DNA from: an uncultured Spirochaetales bacterium
Lineage (GTDB): Bacteria > Spirochaetota > Spirochaetia > Sphaerochaetales > Sphaerochaetaceae
DNA: 54,506 nt
Assembly: GCA_949289305.1 (NCBI GenBank)
Contig: CASENB010000022.1
Location: 1-54,506 of the forward strand
Direction: 5' to 3'
Of this stretch, positions 14,069 to 23,937 are shown in pieces. Under the pieces are notes generated by a model. It was not told the origin of the DNA. It saw only the letters and a list, made by a program, of their open reading frames with translations, and ran no database searches. The translations under genes were made by a program, and so were the position numbers. Every line of letters begins with the position of its first letter. Position 1 is the first letter of the stretch.

Positions 14069-14818
14069 ATGAGAAGGATAATTGTAGGGGATATTCACAG
14101 CTGCTATGATAAATTGATCTCCGTCTTGGAAAAGGCGGGATTCAATGAGAATGACGATGAGCTTTATTCTGTTGGAGACTTGCTAGACAGGGGAGAGCAA
14201 CCTGTAGAAACGCTTGATTTCCTGATGGGCTTAAAAAATTTTTATCCGGTTCTTGGCAACCATGACATCTATTTTGAAGAGTATCTGTGCACTGGCAGGC
14301 CTGATTCTTTCTGGCTTAGCCATAATGGCGGAATGCGTACGTTTGAAAAGGTTATGAGAATGCCAAAAGAATGGAAGGAGAAAGTTAAGGCGTTTTACAG
14401 GAAAATTCCAGTTCTGAGAGTTTTAAAAGACTCCATAATAATGCATGGCGGACCTTATTCGGATTTCACTGAAAAAGAGCTTGATTTGATAGCCTCAAGG
14501 CCTCGTCCTTTTCCATTCATCAATGATGATATGTATAGCGAAGAGGACGATGTGTCATATCTAGAGGATTTCATGTGGGACAGAGATTATCTTTATTCAG
14601 CAATGTATGATGCGGGAGTGAGTGACGCATATAATAAGATAAGGAATGAGTTACTGCCAATAGAAACTAAAAAAACGATATGGGTCGGTCATACGCCTTT
14701 GCCGGAGATAGGACCGTTTTATAGCAAGAAGTTCCATCTTGCGGCAATAGATACCGGATCATTTTTTTATAAGATCACGGCAGTTGATATGGATACGATG
14801 GCTTTTTATCAAGCCTAG
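14069..14818 (+). CDS. PPP-type metallophosphatase (PrpA/ApaH-like)
   Basis: 249 residues from the ATG at 14069. All metal-binding motifs of the calcineurin-like PPP family are present: GDIHSC (7-12), GDLLDRG (36-42), GNHD (about 63-66), HGG (about 130) and WVGHTP (about 210). The family dephosphorylates Ser/Thr/Tyr phosphoproteins or dinucleoside tetraphosphates; the substrate is not predictable here. An in-frame ATG lies 11 codons upstream at 14036, but the promoter -10 lies between the two, so the shorter start is preferred. Its stop codon shares CTAG with the stop codon of the convergent AraR gene. Confidence 0.85.
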   Translation: MRRIIVGDIHSCYDKLISVLEKAGFNENDDELYSVGDLLDRGEQPVETLDFLMGLKNFYPVLGNHDIYFEEYLCTGRPDSFWLSHNGGMRTFEKVMRMPKEWKEKVKAFYRKIPVLRVLKDSIIMHGGPYSDFTEKELDLIASRPRPFPFINDDMYSEEDDVSYLEDFMWDRDYLYSAMYDAGVSDAYNKIRNELLPIETKKTIWVGHTPLPEIGPFYSKKFHLAAIDTGSFFYKITAVDMDTMAFYQA

Positions 14819-15885
14819 CCGCTTAGCCTTTCACTCAGCTGCCAAGAAATTTTTCTCGATTCGACCTTCTCTCCTTTTATCATCGCCAGAAGCGTATTTG
14901 CCGCACACTTTCCAGTTCTTTCCTTGTTATGGCCTAAAGAGGTGATTGGAACAGAGCCTATCTGACTGTAAAAGCTGTTGTCAAAGCTTACGATTGCAAT
15001 CTCTTCTGGAATTTTCGTACCTTTTTCAAGCAGTCTTTTTACAAGAGAGTATGCTATTTCATCGTTATAGCAGACTACTGCGCTAGATCCTGCGAGCCTT
15101 TTGTTAATGAAACGGTCGATTCTATCGAAACCTTCATTATTTATAATCGCCTTCCTATCTTCGCTGTCGTACCAGCAGAACGAGCTGTCGTTTATTCTTA
15201 GTCCGGCTTCAACCATCGCAGAAACAAGCCCGTAATACCTTTCAGGGCCTTGCTCGTCATCGCTTTTGAATATTCCTGCAATCTTTTTGTGCCCCTTTGC
15301 TATTAGGTAGTTCGCAAGCATGTAGCCTCCGGCAAAGTTGTCATCGCTTATACATGGGAAATCTTTTAAGTTCCTATAAGATCCATGTATGAATAGCACT
15401 GGGATTTCCATCTCTTTTAGACGCAGAAACAGATCTGCGTTAGCTGTTGGCAAAGCTGTCTTCGATCCCTCGATTAAGATGGCACTTATATTCTTATTTA
15501 TTAACGATAGCAGAATCTCTCTTTCCCTCGATATCTTATTATCTGTCGCATAAACGATGGTAGAGTAGCCGTTTTTTTCAAATATGCTTTGAGCATCGTG
15601 AAGAATTGTTGGGAAGATGTAATCGTCTATAAAAGATGTCACAAGGGCAATTTGTTTTAAATCTGATTCTGTTTTCTTTTGTCGTATGTAAGAACCGCTT
15701 CCCTGCCTTCTTTCAATTAGCCCTTCGCTCTCTAACAGTTCAAGCGCGTTTCTGACCGTCTGTCTGCTGACATTATATTGTTTTGTAATCTCCGCTTCCG
15801 TTGGAAGGCGGGATGAACCTAATGATGAAAGCTTTGCAATCTCCGCTCTCAAAATATCTGCTAGGTTTCTATATTTTGAAGCCAT
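14815..15885 (-). CDS. araR: AraR-like arabinose repressor (GntR HTH plus LacI-type sensor)
   Basis: 356 residues. The N-terminal 70 residues are a GntR winged helix (LPTEAEITKQYNVSRQTVRN, then GLIERRQGSGSYI); residues about 75-355 form a periplasmic-binding-protein-like sensor domain of the LacI/GalR kind. This fusion is the hallmark of AraR of Firmicutes, which represses arabinose genes and is released by L-arabinose. The gene is divergent from the arabinose transport and catabolic operon and separated from it by 322 bases full of TGTATTTA repeats, which strongly supports the assignment. The substrate identity rests on context. Confidence 0.88.
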   Translation of the reverse strand: MASKYRNLADILRAEIAKLSSLGSSRLPTEAEITKQYNVSRQTVRNALELLESEGLIERRQGSGSYIRQKKTESDLKQIALVTSFIDDYIFPTILHDAQSIFEKNGYSTIVYATDNKISREREILLSLINKNISAILIEGSKTALPTANADLFLRLKEMEIPVLFIHGSYRNLKDFPCISDDNFAGGYMLANYLIAKGHKKIAGIFKSDDEQGPERYYGLVSAMVEAGLRINDSSFCWYDSEDRKAIINNEGFDRIDRFINKRLAGSSAVVCYNDEIAYSLVKRLLEKGTKIPEEIAIVSFDNSFYSQIGSVPITSLGHNKERTGKCAANTLLAMIKGEKVESRKISWQLSERLSG

Positions 15886-15918
15886 AATAATATCCTTTGA
15901 TAGGATGATATCATAGAA

Positions 15919-16120
15919 TTTGTATTTATAAAATGTATTTATTTTTTGAAAAATGAATACAATATGTATTTGTTTTGAATCAATTTGTAATTCTTTATTT
16001 TGTAGATGATATTAAATAGTCTCTAAAAACATGGGATTGATATTAAATATTTGTATTTAAAAAATATTGAAACTTATAAGTTGTATTTAAAATAAAGATG
16101 AAAATTAATTTGTATGAAAA
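15919..16120. promoter_or_regulatory. Cluster of TGTATTTA boxes, candidate AraR operators
   Basis: Boxes occur at 15919-15928 (TTTGTATTTA), 15934-15941, 15956-15970, 16051-16060 and 16081-16090 (identical TTGTATTTAA spaced exactly 30 bases), with a weaker TTTGTATGAA at about 16110. The copy at 15956-15970 is a true inverted repeat, AATACA-ATA-TGTATT. Bacillus AraR binds palindromes built on TTGTAC/GTACAA halves, so related half-sites are expected. The cluster lies between the araR start and the operon promoter, and could control both. This region accounts for the gap 15886-16207. Confidence 0.55.
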
Positions 16121-16125
16121 ATTTG

Positions 16126-16154
16126 TTGACAGCTGTAAAAACCCATGTTCTAAT
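16126..16154 (+). promoter_or_regulatory. Promoter of the arabinose operon
   Basis: TTGACA (16126-16131), 17 bases, TCTAAT (16149-16154). The leader begins near 16161 and holds a GAAACG/CGTTTC hairpin (about 16162-16183) before the AGAGAGG ribosome binding site. Confidence 0.75.
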
Positions 16155-16207
16155 TTACTTAGAAACGGTAAAAAAGACGTTTCAAAAACAAAAGAGAGGT
16201 AAAGACA

Positions 16208-17185
16208 ATGAAGAAATTTTTGCTTTCATTAATCGTAATGTTATTAGCAGTCACAGTCGTATTTGCACAGGGCGCACAGGAAGCAGCTGCAAGTGAGGCT
16301 GGCGGACTTATCAGAGTCGGCATTATCAACAACGATCCTAACGAATCGGGATATCGTACGGCCAACGACAACGACATGAAGAGAGTTTTCACAGAGGAAA
16401 ACGGCTATGATGCTTCTTTCTTCTACAGCCTTAGAAACGAAGAGCAGATTGCTGCAGCTCAGATGTTCATTCAGGATGAGGTCGACTATCTATTAATTAG
16501 CGCAGCAGGAACTGCTGGCTGGGATTCTGTTCTTCAGGATGCACAGAATAATGGAATCGGAGTTATTCTTTTCGACAGGACAATCGATGCGGATGAGAGC
16601 CTTTATGTAGCATCAATCGTATCTGATATGGCAAAAGAGGGCGAGACAGCGGTCGCATGGCTCGAAAGCCAGGGATTGGAAGAGTACAATATCATACACA
16701 TCCAGGGTGTTATGGGTTCTGCTGCACAGGTTGGAAGAACAGGCGCGTTAGATGCTAAAGTAGCTGCAAACGACAATTGGAACATCGTTACTCAGCAGAC
16801 TGCAGAATGGAATGCAGAGACTGCACAGCAGATCGTACAGGCTGTAATCGATGCAGGAACTCCATTTAACGTAATTTATGCTGAAAACGACGACATGGCA
16901 CGTGGCGCTGTTGCTGCTCTCGACAGGGCTAACATCTCCCATGGAGTTGACGGAGATGTAATCATAATGGGATTCGATACTAACAAGTGGGCGCTGGAAG
17001 AACTTCTTGCTGGAAGATGGAACTACGATGGACAGTGCAACCCATTCCAGGCATCTTATATTGACGAGATCATCAAGAACCTTGAGCAGGGAATCCAGCC
17101 GGAAGAGAAGGTTATCTATCTTGAAGAGAGAGGATTTGACGCTGCTACAATCACAGCTGAAGATGTAGAGCAGTACGGAATCTGA
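16208..17185 (+). CDS. Furanose-type sugar ABC binding protein (AraU/YtfQ-like)
   Basis: 325 residues. A signal peptide (MKKFLLSLIVMLLAVTVVFA) is followed by QGAQEAAASEAGG and a type I periplasmic sugar-binding domain (GIINNDPNESGYR at about 38; GVILFDRTID at about 118; NVIYAENDDMARGAV near 222-236; DVIIMGFD near 255). The closest architecture is the YtfQ/AraU group, which binds L-arabinose or galactofuranose. There is no lipobox cysteine. A terminator follows it, so it should be expressed above the downstream transporter genes. The substrate L-arabinose is inferred from the araA and araD genes of the operon. Confidence 0.87.
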   Translation: MKKFLLSLIVMLLAVTVVFAQGAQEAAASEAGGLIRVGIINNDPNESGYRTANDNDMKRVFTEENGYDASFFYSLRNEEQIAAAQMFIQDEVDYLLISAAGTAGWDSVLQDAQNNGIGVILFDRTIDADESLYVASIVSDMAKEGETAVAWLESQGLEEYNIIHIQGVMGSAAQVGRTGALDAKVAANDNWNIVTQQTAEWNAETAQQIVQAVIDAGTPFNVIYAENDDMARGAVAALDRANISHGVDGDVIIMGFDTNKWALEELLAGRWNYDGQCNPFQASYIDEIIKNLEQGIQPEEKVIYLEERGFDAATITAEDVEQYGI

Positions 17186-17214
17186 TAAGGATTTGGATAT
17201 TCATAGGTTGAAAT

Positions 17215-17252
17215 AAGGCACGGCGGACTAGGGCTTCCGTGCCTTGATTTTT
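17215..17252 (+). terminator. Partial terminator after the binding-protein gene
   Basis: AAGGCACGG (17215-17223) pairs with CCGTGCCTT (17237-17245) and is followed by GATTTTT. It lies between the binding-protein and ATPase genes, a common device to make the binding protein in excess. Confidence 0.8.
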
Positions 17253-17274
17253 CAAAAACAAAAGGAAGAGGAAA

Positions 17275-18783
17275 GTGGAAAAGAATTCTGTTCTTGAAAT
17301 GAGGGGAATAAGTAAGACGTTCTACACGGTTAAAGCGCTTCAAAACGTAGATTTCACACTCCGTGAAGGTGAAATACATGCCCTTATGGGTGAAAATGGT
17401 GCGGGAAAGAGCACGTTGATTAAGGTTTTGACTGGCGTTTATCCGAAAGACAGCGGGGAAGTTTTTCTAAAAGGACATGAAGGTGCGATAAATATTAAAA
17501 GCCCTGAGGATGCCCAGAATCTAGGAATAAGCACGGTTTATCAGGAAATTACGCTCTGTCCGAATCTGACGGTGGCAGAGAATATGTATATAGGGAGAAC
17601 TAAGAGCAAGATTACGCAGTGGAAGAAGATGAACAAGGCGGCAACTGAAATTCTTGAGAGTCTTCAAATACCTGCGAAAGCGGAACAGCAGCTTGGCACA
17701 TGCTCCATCGCAGTCCAGCAGATGGTTGCGATTGCAAGGGCCGTCGATATGGATTGCAAAGTCTTGATTCTCGATGAGCCGACATCGTCTTTGGACGAAG
17801 GGGAGGTTGCAAAACTGTTTTCACTGATGCTCGATCTGAAGAAAAGAGGCGTAGGCATAATATTTGTAACCCACTTCTTAGATCAGGTGTATGAGGTTTG
17901 CGACAGAATTACAGTACTACGAGATGGAAAGCTCGTAGGGGAGTATGCAATAGAAAATCTTCCACGCGTTGAGCTCGTATCTAAGATGCTTGGTAAAGAG
18001 CTTGACGATCTTGCTGACATTAAGAGCTCTGATGGCGAGGCAGAGGGAGTTGGCGAAGTTATTTATAAAGCGGAAGGGCTAACTAGCGTTGCAGCTCGAA
18101 GTCCTTTTAATTTTGAGATCCATAAAGGGGAAGTAAATGGATTTACAGGACTTTTGGGCTCAGGAAGAAGCGAGTGCGTAAGGGCGATTTTCGGAGCTGA
18201 TCATGTGACGGGAGGCAGCGTCAAGATAGAGGGGAAGAACGTCAAGATATCTAATCCAAAGAACGCTATGAAACATGGAATTGGATATCTTCCTGAAGAC
18301 AGAAAGGGAGATGGAATTGTCGGAGACCTATCTGTAAGGGAGAATATCATACTTGCACTTCAGGTTATGAAAGGATTCTTTGGGCCAATCTCAAGAGCAA
18401 GGGCGGAAGAGTTTGCGGATAAGTATATAAAACTACTGGATATAAAGACTGAAAACGCTGACACTCCGATTAAGTCACTGTCGGGAGGAAACCAGCAGAA
18501 GGTAATTCTTGCACGCTGGCTCTTAACGAATCCGCAGTATCTGATTTTAGATGAGCCTACGAGAGGAATAGATATCGGAACTAAAATTGAGATTCAAAAG
18601 CTTGTATTGGAACTTGCAAAAGAGGGTAGGAGCGTTACATTTATCTCTTCTGAAATCGACGAGATGCTCAGAACCTGTTCAAAGCTCTATGTTATGAGAG
18701 ATGGAAAGCCTGTTGGAGAGATAACAGGGGACGGCCTTAACCAGACTAACGTAATGAACACGATTGCAGGAGGGGAAAAATGA
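17275..18783 (+). CDS. Sugar ABC transporter double ATPase (AraV/YtfR-like)
   Basis: 502 residues with two ABC domains in one chain, as in all CUT2 importers. First half: Walker A GENGAGKST (39-47), Walker B VLILDEPTSSLDE. Second half: degenerate Walker A GLLGSGRSE near 300, LSGGNQQKVILARWL near 402-416, and YLILDEPTRGIDIGTK. The start codon is GTG at 17275 with AGGAAGAGG just upstream. It energises the import of a pentose together with the two permeases that follow. Its stop overlaps the next start by 4 bases. Confidence 0.92.
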   Translation: MEKNSVLEMRGISKTFYTVKALQNVDFTLREGEIHALMGENGAGKSTLIKVLTGVYPKDSGEVFLKGHEGAINIKSPEDAQNLGISTVYQEITLCPNLTVAENMYIGRTKSKITQWKKMNKAATEILESLQIPAKAEQQLGTCSIAVQQMVAIARAVDMDCKVLILDEPTSSLDEGEVAKLFSLMLDLKKRGVGIIFVTHFLDQVYEVCDRITVLRDGKLVGEYAIENLPRVELVSKMLGKELDDLADIKSSDGEAEGVGEVIYKAEGLTSVAARSPFNFEIHKGEVNGFTGLLGSGRSECVRAIFGADHVTGGSVKIEGKNVKISNPKNAMKHGIGYLPEDRKGDGIVGDLSVRENIILALQVMKGFFGPISRARAEEFADKYIKLLDIKTENADTPIKSLSGGNQQKVILARWLLTNPQYLILDEPTRGIDIGTKIEIQKLVLELAKEGRSVTFISSEIDEMLRTCSKLYVMRDGKPVGEITGDGLNQTNVMNTIAGGEK

Positions 18784-19877
18784 GTGAGATCATAGTAAAG
18801 ACCGGGTGGAAAGGAACTCTTTCTAAGATTGTTAGAAAACAGATCTTCATTCCTCTTGCTGCACTTTTTGTCCTTGTTGTGTTTAATCTGATTGCAGATC
18901 CTTCTTTCTTCAAGATAACATATTCTACAAACAGCCAAGGCTATCCTGTTCTCTCTGGCTATCTGATCACTATTTTGGATAATGCATCAGAACTTGCAAT
19001 TCTTGCTATAGGAATGACATTAGTAACGGCGGCATCAGGTGGACAGGATATAAGCGTAGGTGCTGCAATTGCGATTGCCGGGTCTGTAATTCTGAGAGTT
19101 CTATGCGGCGATAATCCAAGACCGGATGAGATGCAGCATTCGATTTTATTTGCTTTTCTTGTAAGCTGTGTGGTCTCGATGCTTTTTGGGGCTTTTAACG
19201 GAACTCTTGTCGCATATTTTAACATCCAGCCAATGATTGCAACACTTATTCTTTATACTGCAGGACGATCTATTGCCGCATGGATTAACAATAACCGCCT
19301 TCCGATTATTAGCGATCCATCCTTTGGATACTGGGGTGGATTTTTCCCAGGATGCCCGATTCCGACTCCGATATTCATTGCTATCGCATGCATAATAATT
19401 ACGTTCCTTGTTCTAAAGTTTACAACGCTTAAGCTATATACTCAGAGCGTAGGAATTAATGCGAACTCTGCAAAGCTAAACGGAATCAATCCGAGATTCA
19501 TAAAGTTCCTGACTTATGTGATTATGGGGCTCTGCGTAGCTGTTGCCGGGTTTATCAAAGTAACGAGATTCTCAACCATAAATTATTCTGTTGTCGCATT
19601 GGATATTGAGATGGATGCGATTTTAGCCGTCGCACTTGGAGGCAATGCCTTGTCAGGCGGTAAGTTCAGTATGGCTTCTTCGATCTTAGGGGCTTACGTA
19701 ATTCAGTTCCTTACAACGACGCTGTTTAAGTTCAATGTATCGTCTAGCGCTCTTCCGGCATATAAGGCCGTTGTCGTTATCGTCCTTGTAGTATTGAGCG
19801 CTCCAACGGTAAGAGAGAAGATCGCCTCTACATTTAAGAGACTTCAGAGTGCAAGAGCAAAAGGGGAGGTCGCATAA
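18780..19877 (+). CDS. Sugar ABC permease 1 (AraW/YtfT-like)
   Basis: 365 residues, BPD_transp_2 (CUT2/RbsC) family, with about nine to ten hydrophobic segments. Motifs include GMTLVTAASGGQDISVGA (about 79-96), FNIQPMIATLILYTAGR and ALGGNALSGGKFS (near 286-298). With the next permease it forms the channel of the furanose importer; CUT2 systems with two different permeases are the YtfQRT-YjfF and AraUVWZ type. It overlaps the ATPase by 4 bases and the next gene by 1 base, showing tight co-translation. Confidence 0.9.
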   Translation: MSEIIVKTGWKGTLSKIVRKQIFIPLAALFVLVVFNLIADPSFFKITYSTNSQGYPVLSGYLITILDNASELAILAIGMTLVTAASGGQDISVGAAIAIAGSVILRVLCGDNPRPDEMQHSILFAFLVSCVVSMLFGAFNGTLVAYFNIQPMIATLILYTAGRSIAAWINNNRLPIISDPSFGYWGGFFPGCPIPTPIFIAIACIIITFLVLKFTTLKLYTQSVGINANSAKLNGINPRFIKFLTYVIMGLCVAVAGFIKVTRFSTINYSVVALDIEMDAILAVALGGNALSGGKFSMASSILGAYVIQFLTTTLFKFNVSSSALPAYKAVVVIVLVVLSAPTVREKIASTFKRLQSARAKGEVA

Positions 19878-20908
19878 TGAAAACTTTGAAAAAGAGAAGT
19901 CCGCTATCGGACACGAACCTGCTTCTTTTAATTACGATCGTAGTCTTCTTTGCAATGTATCTTTTTGCAATGTTGTTTATCGGAAGGGGATTCTTAAGAT
20001 TCCAGACCTTCTTTAATATTCTTAATGAGAATGCTGCCTTGATCATCCTTTCTTGCGGAATGTCTATTGTCATGATAACAGGAGGAATAGACATATCGGT
20101 AGGAAAGCTGACTGCGCTAATCTGTATGAGTGCTGCAGTTCATTTGGACTATCAGGGGGGAAGCGTATTTACAGCTATTCTTCTTTCCTTGGCTATAGGA
20201 GTTGCATTCGGTATTGTCCAAGGATATCTGGTTGCGTATCTTGATATCCAGCCTTTTATTGTAACGCTTGCCGGAATGTTCTTTGCAAAGGGTATGACGA
20301 CGATTGTGAACTCAACACAGTTCAACGTGCAGCATGAGGCGTTCCAGGCTCTAAAAAGTACAAGAGTGTATGTTCCTGGAGCTGGTACGGTAAACCGTCT
20401 TGGCGTTTATGTTCCAGCCTATGTTGAAATCGGAGTTCTAGTAGCCCTTGCCGTGGTAATACTATTATTCATCCTTCTTAGATGGACAAAGCTTGGAAGA
20501 AGCTTCTATGCAGTCGGAGGAAACGCACAGAGCGCAAACATGCTTGGAATTAACGTAAGAAGAACTAAATTCATGGCGCATCTTCTTTGCGGACTTTTGG
20601 CTGGAATTGGCGGCTTCGTATACTTCTTACACGTAGGATCAGGCTCTCCTTCTCATGCGACAGGAGCAGAGATGAATGCAATCGCCTCATCGATCATCGG
20701 CGGTACGATGCTAACAGGAGGAGTAGGCAATATTGTAGGAACGTTCTTTGGCGTACTCTCTTTAAGTACGATTAAGAACATCGTATCTATGCTTGGCTTG
20801 GACGATGCATGGTGGACTAATATTACTGTTGCACTCATGATCTGCATCTTCCTTGTCATTCAGTCTCTTGTGCTTCTTAGAAAGAGAAGCCATAGCAAGA
20901 AAGCTTAG
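19877..20908 (+). CDS. Sugar ABC permease 2 (AraZ/YjfF-like)
   Basis: 343 residues of the same CUT2 permease family as its neighbour. The conserved loop SCGMSIVMITGGIDISVGKLT (about 59-79) and the motif YLDIQPFIVTLAGMFFAKGM are present, with GGTMLTGGVGNIVGTFFG near 262-279. Having two distinct permeases fits a heterodimeric furanose-sugar channel. It starts at the A of the previous TAATG and is followed 9 bases later by the kinase gene. Confidence 0.9.
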   Translation: MKTLKKRSPLSDTNLLLLITIVVFFAMYLFAMLFIGRGFLRFQTFFNILNENAALIILSCGMSIVMITGGIDISVGKLTALICMSAAVHLDYQGGSVFTAILLSLAIGVAFGIVQGYLVAYLDIQPFIVTLAGMFFAKGMTTIVNSTQFNVQHEAFQALKSTRVYVPGAGTVNRLGVYVPAYVEIGVLVALAVVILLFILLRWTKLGRSFYAVGGNAQSANMLGINVRRTKFMAHLLCGLLAGIGGFVYFLHVGSGSPSHATGAEMNAIASSIIGGTMLTGGVGNIVGTFFGVLSLSTIKNIVSMLGLDDAWWTNITVALMICIFLVIQSLVLLRKRSHSKKA

Positions 20909-20917
20909 GGAGGAGAA

Positions 20918-22459
20918 ATGGAAAGATTGTACTTGGGCATTGAACTTGGTTCTACAAGAATCAAGGCGACTCTCATCGATGAGAAATATGTTCCGATTGC
21001 TAACGGATCTTACAGCTGGCAGGACAGTCTTGTTGACGGATACTGGACATACAGCATGGAAGATGTAAAAAAAGGCCTCGTATCATGCTATAAGGATTTA
21101 AAAGAAGATTATAAGAGAAAGAGCGGAAAGACTTTAAAACGCATAGACTCTCTTGGAATAAGTGCGATGATGCATGGTTACCTTGCATTTGATGATGCTT
21201 GGAACCTATTGACGCCGTTCAGAACTTGGAGGAATACAACAACAGCAGAATCAAGCAAAGTCCTTACAGAGCTGTTCTCTTTCAATATTCCGCAGAGATG
21301 GAGCATTTCACATCTTTATCAGGCGATATTGAACAAGGAAGAACATATTAAGAACATTGCTCATATGACGACCCTTGCAGGCTATGTCTCATATTTGCTC
21401 AGTGATGTCAATGCATTAGGAATTGGAGATGCATCTGGAATGTTCCCGATTGACAGCAGTGCTTTGAACTATGACAAGAAAATGGCTGATAAGTTCTTAT
21501 CTCTTGCAAATGTCGATATCTATAAAGTTTTTCCAAAAGTTCTGAAGGCTGGAGATGATGCGGGATGCCTTACAAAAGAAGGCGCACTTCTTTTAGATCC
21601 AGATGGGGACTTGGAAGAGGGTGCTCTCATGGCACCTGCAGAAGGTGATGCGGGAACTGGAATGACTGCTACCAACGCAGTTAGAAAGAGAACTGGAAAC
21701 GTCTCTGCAGGAACTTCAATCTTCTCTATGGTAGTTCTTGAAAAGCCGTTAAAAGAAGTTCATGAGGAAATCGATATCGTAACAACGCCATCGGGAAGCG
21801 ATTGCGCGATGGTCCACTGCAACAACTGCACAAGCGATATGAACGCATATGTTTCCATACTTCATGAAGCCGTAGTGCTAATGGGGGGGAATGCCGATTT
21901 AGATGAGCTTTATAAAAGGCTTTATAAACACTGCCTTAGCGGAAGAGAGGATGCTGCATCATTTACAGTTTATAATTACATCTCCGGGGAGCCTGTAGTA
22001 GGACTTAGCGATGGAAGACCTGTAGTTGTAAGAGACAGAAGCGTAAAGCCGACTCTTGCTGATTTTGTCAGGGCTCATTTGTACTCTTCTCTTGCAACTC
22101 TTGCATATGGGATGGATATTCTTAAAAAAGAAGGGGTTAAGATCGATCGTCTGATGGGACATGGAGGGCTTTTCAGACACCCTGTGACGGGCGCAAAGTT
22201 TCTCTCTTCATCTGTTGATGCTCCTGTATTCACAATGAAAACCGCAGGAGAGGGAGGGCCATATGGCATGGCGCTTCTTGCTGCATACAGATATGAGAAT
22301 GAAGAAAGTCTTGAAGATTTCCTAGATAATAGGGTTTTCAAGGACGCGCCTTCAGAGAAGATGGTCGCAGCAGAAAAAGAAGTTAAGGCTTTTAAAGCCT
22401 ATTTGGATAGATTTATTAACGGTTTGGATGTGGAGAAGGCCGCAATAGATAAGTTTTAA
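20918..22459 (+). CDS. FGGY-family kinase, probable L-ribulokinase
   Basis: 513 residues. The FGGY fold is clear: N-terminal phosphate loop YLGIELGSTRIKATLID (5-21), substrate region ISAMMHGYLAFDD, and the C-terminal nucleotide part NVSAGTSIFSMVV (near 262) and LMGHGGLFRHPVTG with AGEGGPYGMALLAAY (near 410 and 440). The operon has isomerase and epimerase genes but no other kinase, so the expected reaction is ATP-dependent phosphorylation of L-ribulose. It is shorter than E. coli AraB (566 residues) and differs in detail, so the family is certain and the substrate inferred. GGAGG precedes the ATG. Confidence 0.82.
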   Translation: MERLYLGIELGSTRIKATLIDEKYVPIANGSYSWQDSLVDGYWTYSMEDVKKGLVSCYKDLKEDYKRKSGKTLKRIDSLGISAMMHGYLAFDDAWNLLTPFRTWRNTTTAESSKVLTELFSFNIPQRWSISHLYQAILNKEEHIKNIAHMTTLAGYVSYLLSDVNALGIGDASGMFPIDSSALNYDKKMADKFLSLANVDIYKVFPKVLKAGDDAGCLTKEGALLLDPDGDLEEGALMAPAEGDAGTGMTATNAVRKRTGNVSAGTSIFSMVVLEKPLKEVHEEIDIVTTPSGSDCAMVHCNNCTSDMNAYVSILHEAVVLMGGNADLDELYKRLYKHCLSGREDAASFTVYNYISGEPVVGLSDGRPVVVRDRSVKPTLADFVRAHLYSSLATLAYGMDILKKEGVKIDRLMGHGGLFRHPVTGAKFLSSSVDAPVFTMKTAGEGGPYGMALLAAYRYENEESLEDFLDNRVFKDAPSEKMVAAEKEVKAFKAYLDRFINGLDVEKAAIDKF

Positions 22460-22471
22460 GTGGAGTAGAGT

Positions 22472-23935
22472 ATGAAAAAGAAAGAGTTTTGGTTTGTTGT
22501 TGGATCTCAGTTTCTATATGGTCCTGAGGTGCTTGAAATAGTTGAAAAAAGGGCAAGAGAGATGGCAGATGAACTGTCAAAGGTACTGCCTTATCCGCTT
22601 GTGTATAAAGTGACTGCAAAAACAAATAAAGAGATTGCAGATGTCGTAAAAGAGGCAAACTATGATGATAATTGCTTAGGTTTGGTATCATGGTGCCATA
22701 CGTTCAGCCCCAGTAAGATGTGGATAAACGGGCTTGTCAATTTACAAAAGCCTTATTGCCATCTTGCAACGCAATATAACGAAGAGATCCCGAATGAAGA
22801 GATCGACATGGATTTTATGAATCTCAATCAGGCGGCGCATGGAGATAGGGAACATGGTTTTATTGCAGCCCGTCTTCGACTAAAGAGAAAAGTGATTGCG
22901 GGGTATTGGAAAGATCAGAATGTACATAAGAGGCTAGGAGATTGGATGAAGGCGGCATCTGGCTTTGCGTTCTCAAAGAATCTCAAGGTTATGAGATTTG
23001 GGGACAACATGAGGGAGGTAGCTGTAACGGAAGGAGACAAGGTTGAGACGCAGATTAAACTTGGATGGCAGGTTAACACATGGCCGGTCGGAAAGCTTGT
23101 CGAGGTGATGAACGAGGTAACAGACGGCGAAATCGATGCTTTAATGGAGGTTTATAGGGCAGCGTACGATTTTGCAACTGATGACATTGAGACTGTGCGC
23201 TATCAGGCGAGAGAAGAGATCGCAATTAAGAAGATGATGGATAGCGAAGGCTGTATGGCGTTCTCAAACACATTCCAGGATCTCTATGGAATGGATCAGC
23301 TTCCGGGACTTGCTAGCCAGCATCTAATGGCGCAAGGATACGGCTATGGCGGAGAAGGGGACTGGAAAGTAAGCGCAATGACTGCAATTTTAAAGCACAT
23401 GGGAAAGGATGAAAATGGCGCATCGGCATTCATGGAGGACTATACATATAACCTTGCCCCTGGAGCTAAATACTCGCTTGGCGCACACATGCTTGAAGTC
23501 TGTCCGTCCGTTGCTGCAGATCGTCCAAGGATAGAAGTCCATCCTTTAGGAATTGGTGACAGAAAAGATCCTGCGCGCCTTGTGTTTGAAGGTAAAGAGG
23601 GGGATGCGATCGTAGTCTCTTTAATAGACATGGGCGGAAGAATGAGGATAATCTGCCAGGATATCCACGCTGTAAAACCAATTCTTCCAATGCCTAATCT
23701 ACCGGTTGCACGCGTAATGTGGCAGGCTTATCCTGATCTTGAGACAGGACTTGAGTGCTGGATAACCGCAGGAGGGGCGCATCACAGCGTATTAAGCTAT
23801 GACGTAAGTGCGGAGATGATAAAAGACTTTGCAAATATGGCTGGAATTGAATTTATTCACATTTCAAAGGGTACTACTGTCGAGAGTTTGGAAAAGGAAC
23901 TCTTTTTAAATGATCTTGCTTGGAAGTTGAGGTAA
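22472..23935 (+). CDS. araA: L-arabinose isomerase
   Basis: 487 residues, close to the usual 495-500. The N-terminus [17 protein letters not shown] is a signature of the family, and [19 protein letters not shown] (about 69-87), [20 protein letters not shown] (about 264-283) and [12 protein letters not shown] (about 431-442) are conserved. It converts L-arabinose to L-ribulose, Mn2+ dependent. It follows the kinase gene by 12 bases. Confidence 0.95.
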   Translation: MKKKEFWFVVGSQFLYGPEVLEIVEKRAREMADELSKVLPYPLVYKVTAKTNKEIADVVKEANYDDNCLGLVSWCHTFSPSKMWINGLVNLQKPYCHLATQYNEEIPNEEIDMDFMNLNQAAHGDREHGFIAARLRLKRKVIAGYWKDQNVHKRLGDWMKAASGFAFSKNLKVMRFGDNMREVAVTEGDKVETQIKLGWQVNTWPVGKLVEVMNEVTDGEIDALMEVYRAAYDFATDDIETVRYQAREEIAIKKMMDSEGCMAFSNTFQDLYGMDQLPGLASQHLMAQGYGYGGEGDWKVSAMTAILKHMGKDENGASAFMEDYTYNLAPGAKYSLGAHMLEVCPSVAADRPRIEVHPLGIGDRKDPARLVFEGKEGDAIVVSLIDMGGRMRIICQDIHAVKPILPMPNLPVARVMWQAYPDLETGLECWITAGGAHHSVLSYDVSAEMIKDFANMAGIEFIHISKGTTVESLEKELFLNDLAWKLR

Positions 23936-23937
23936 TT

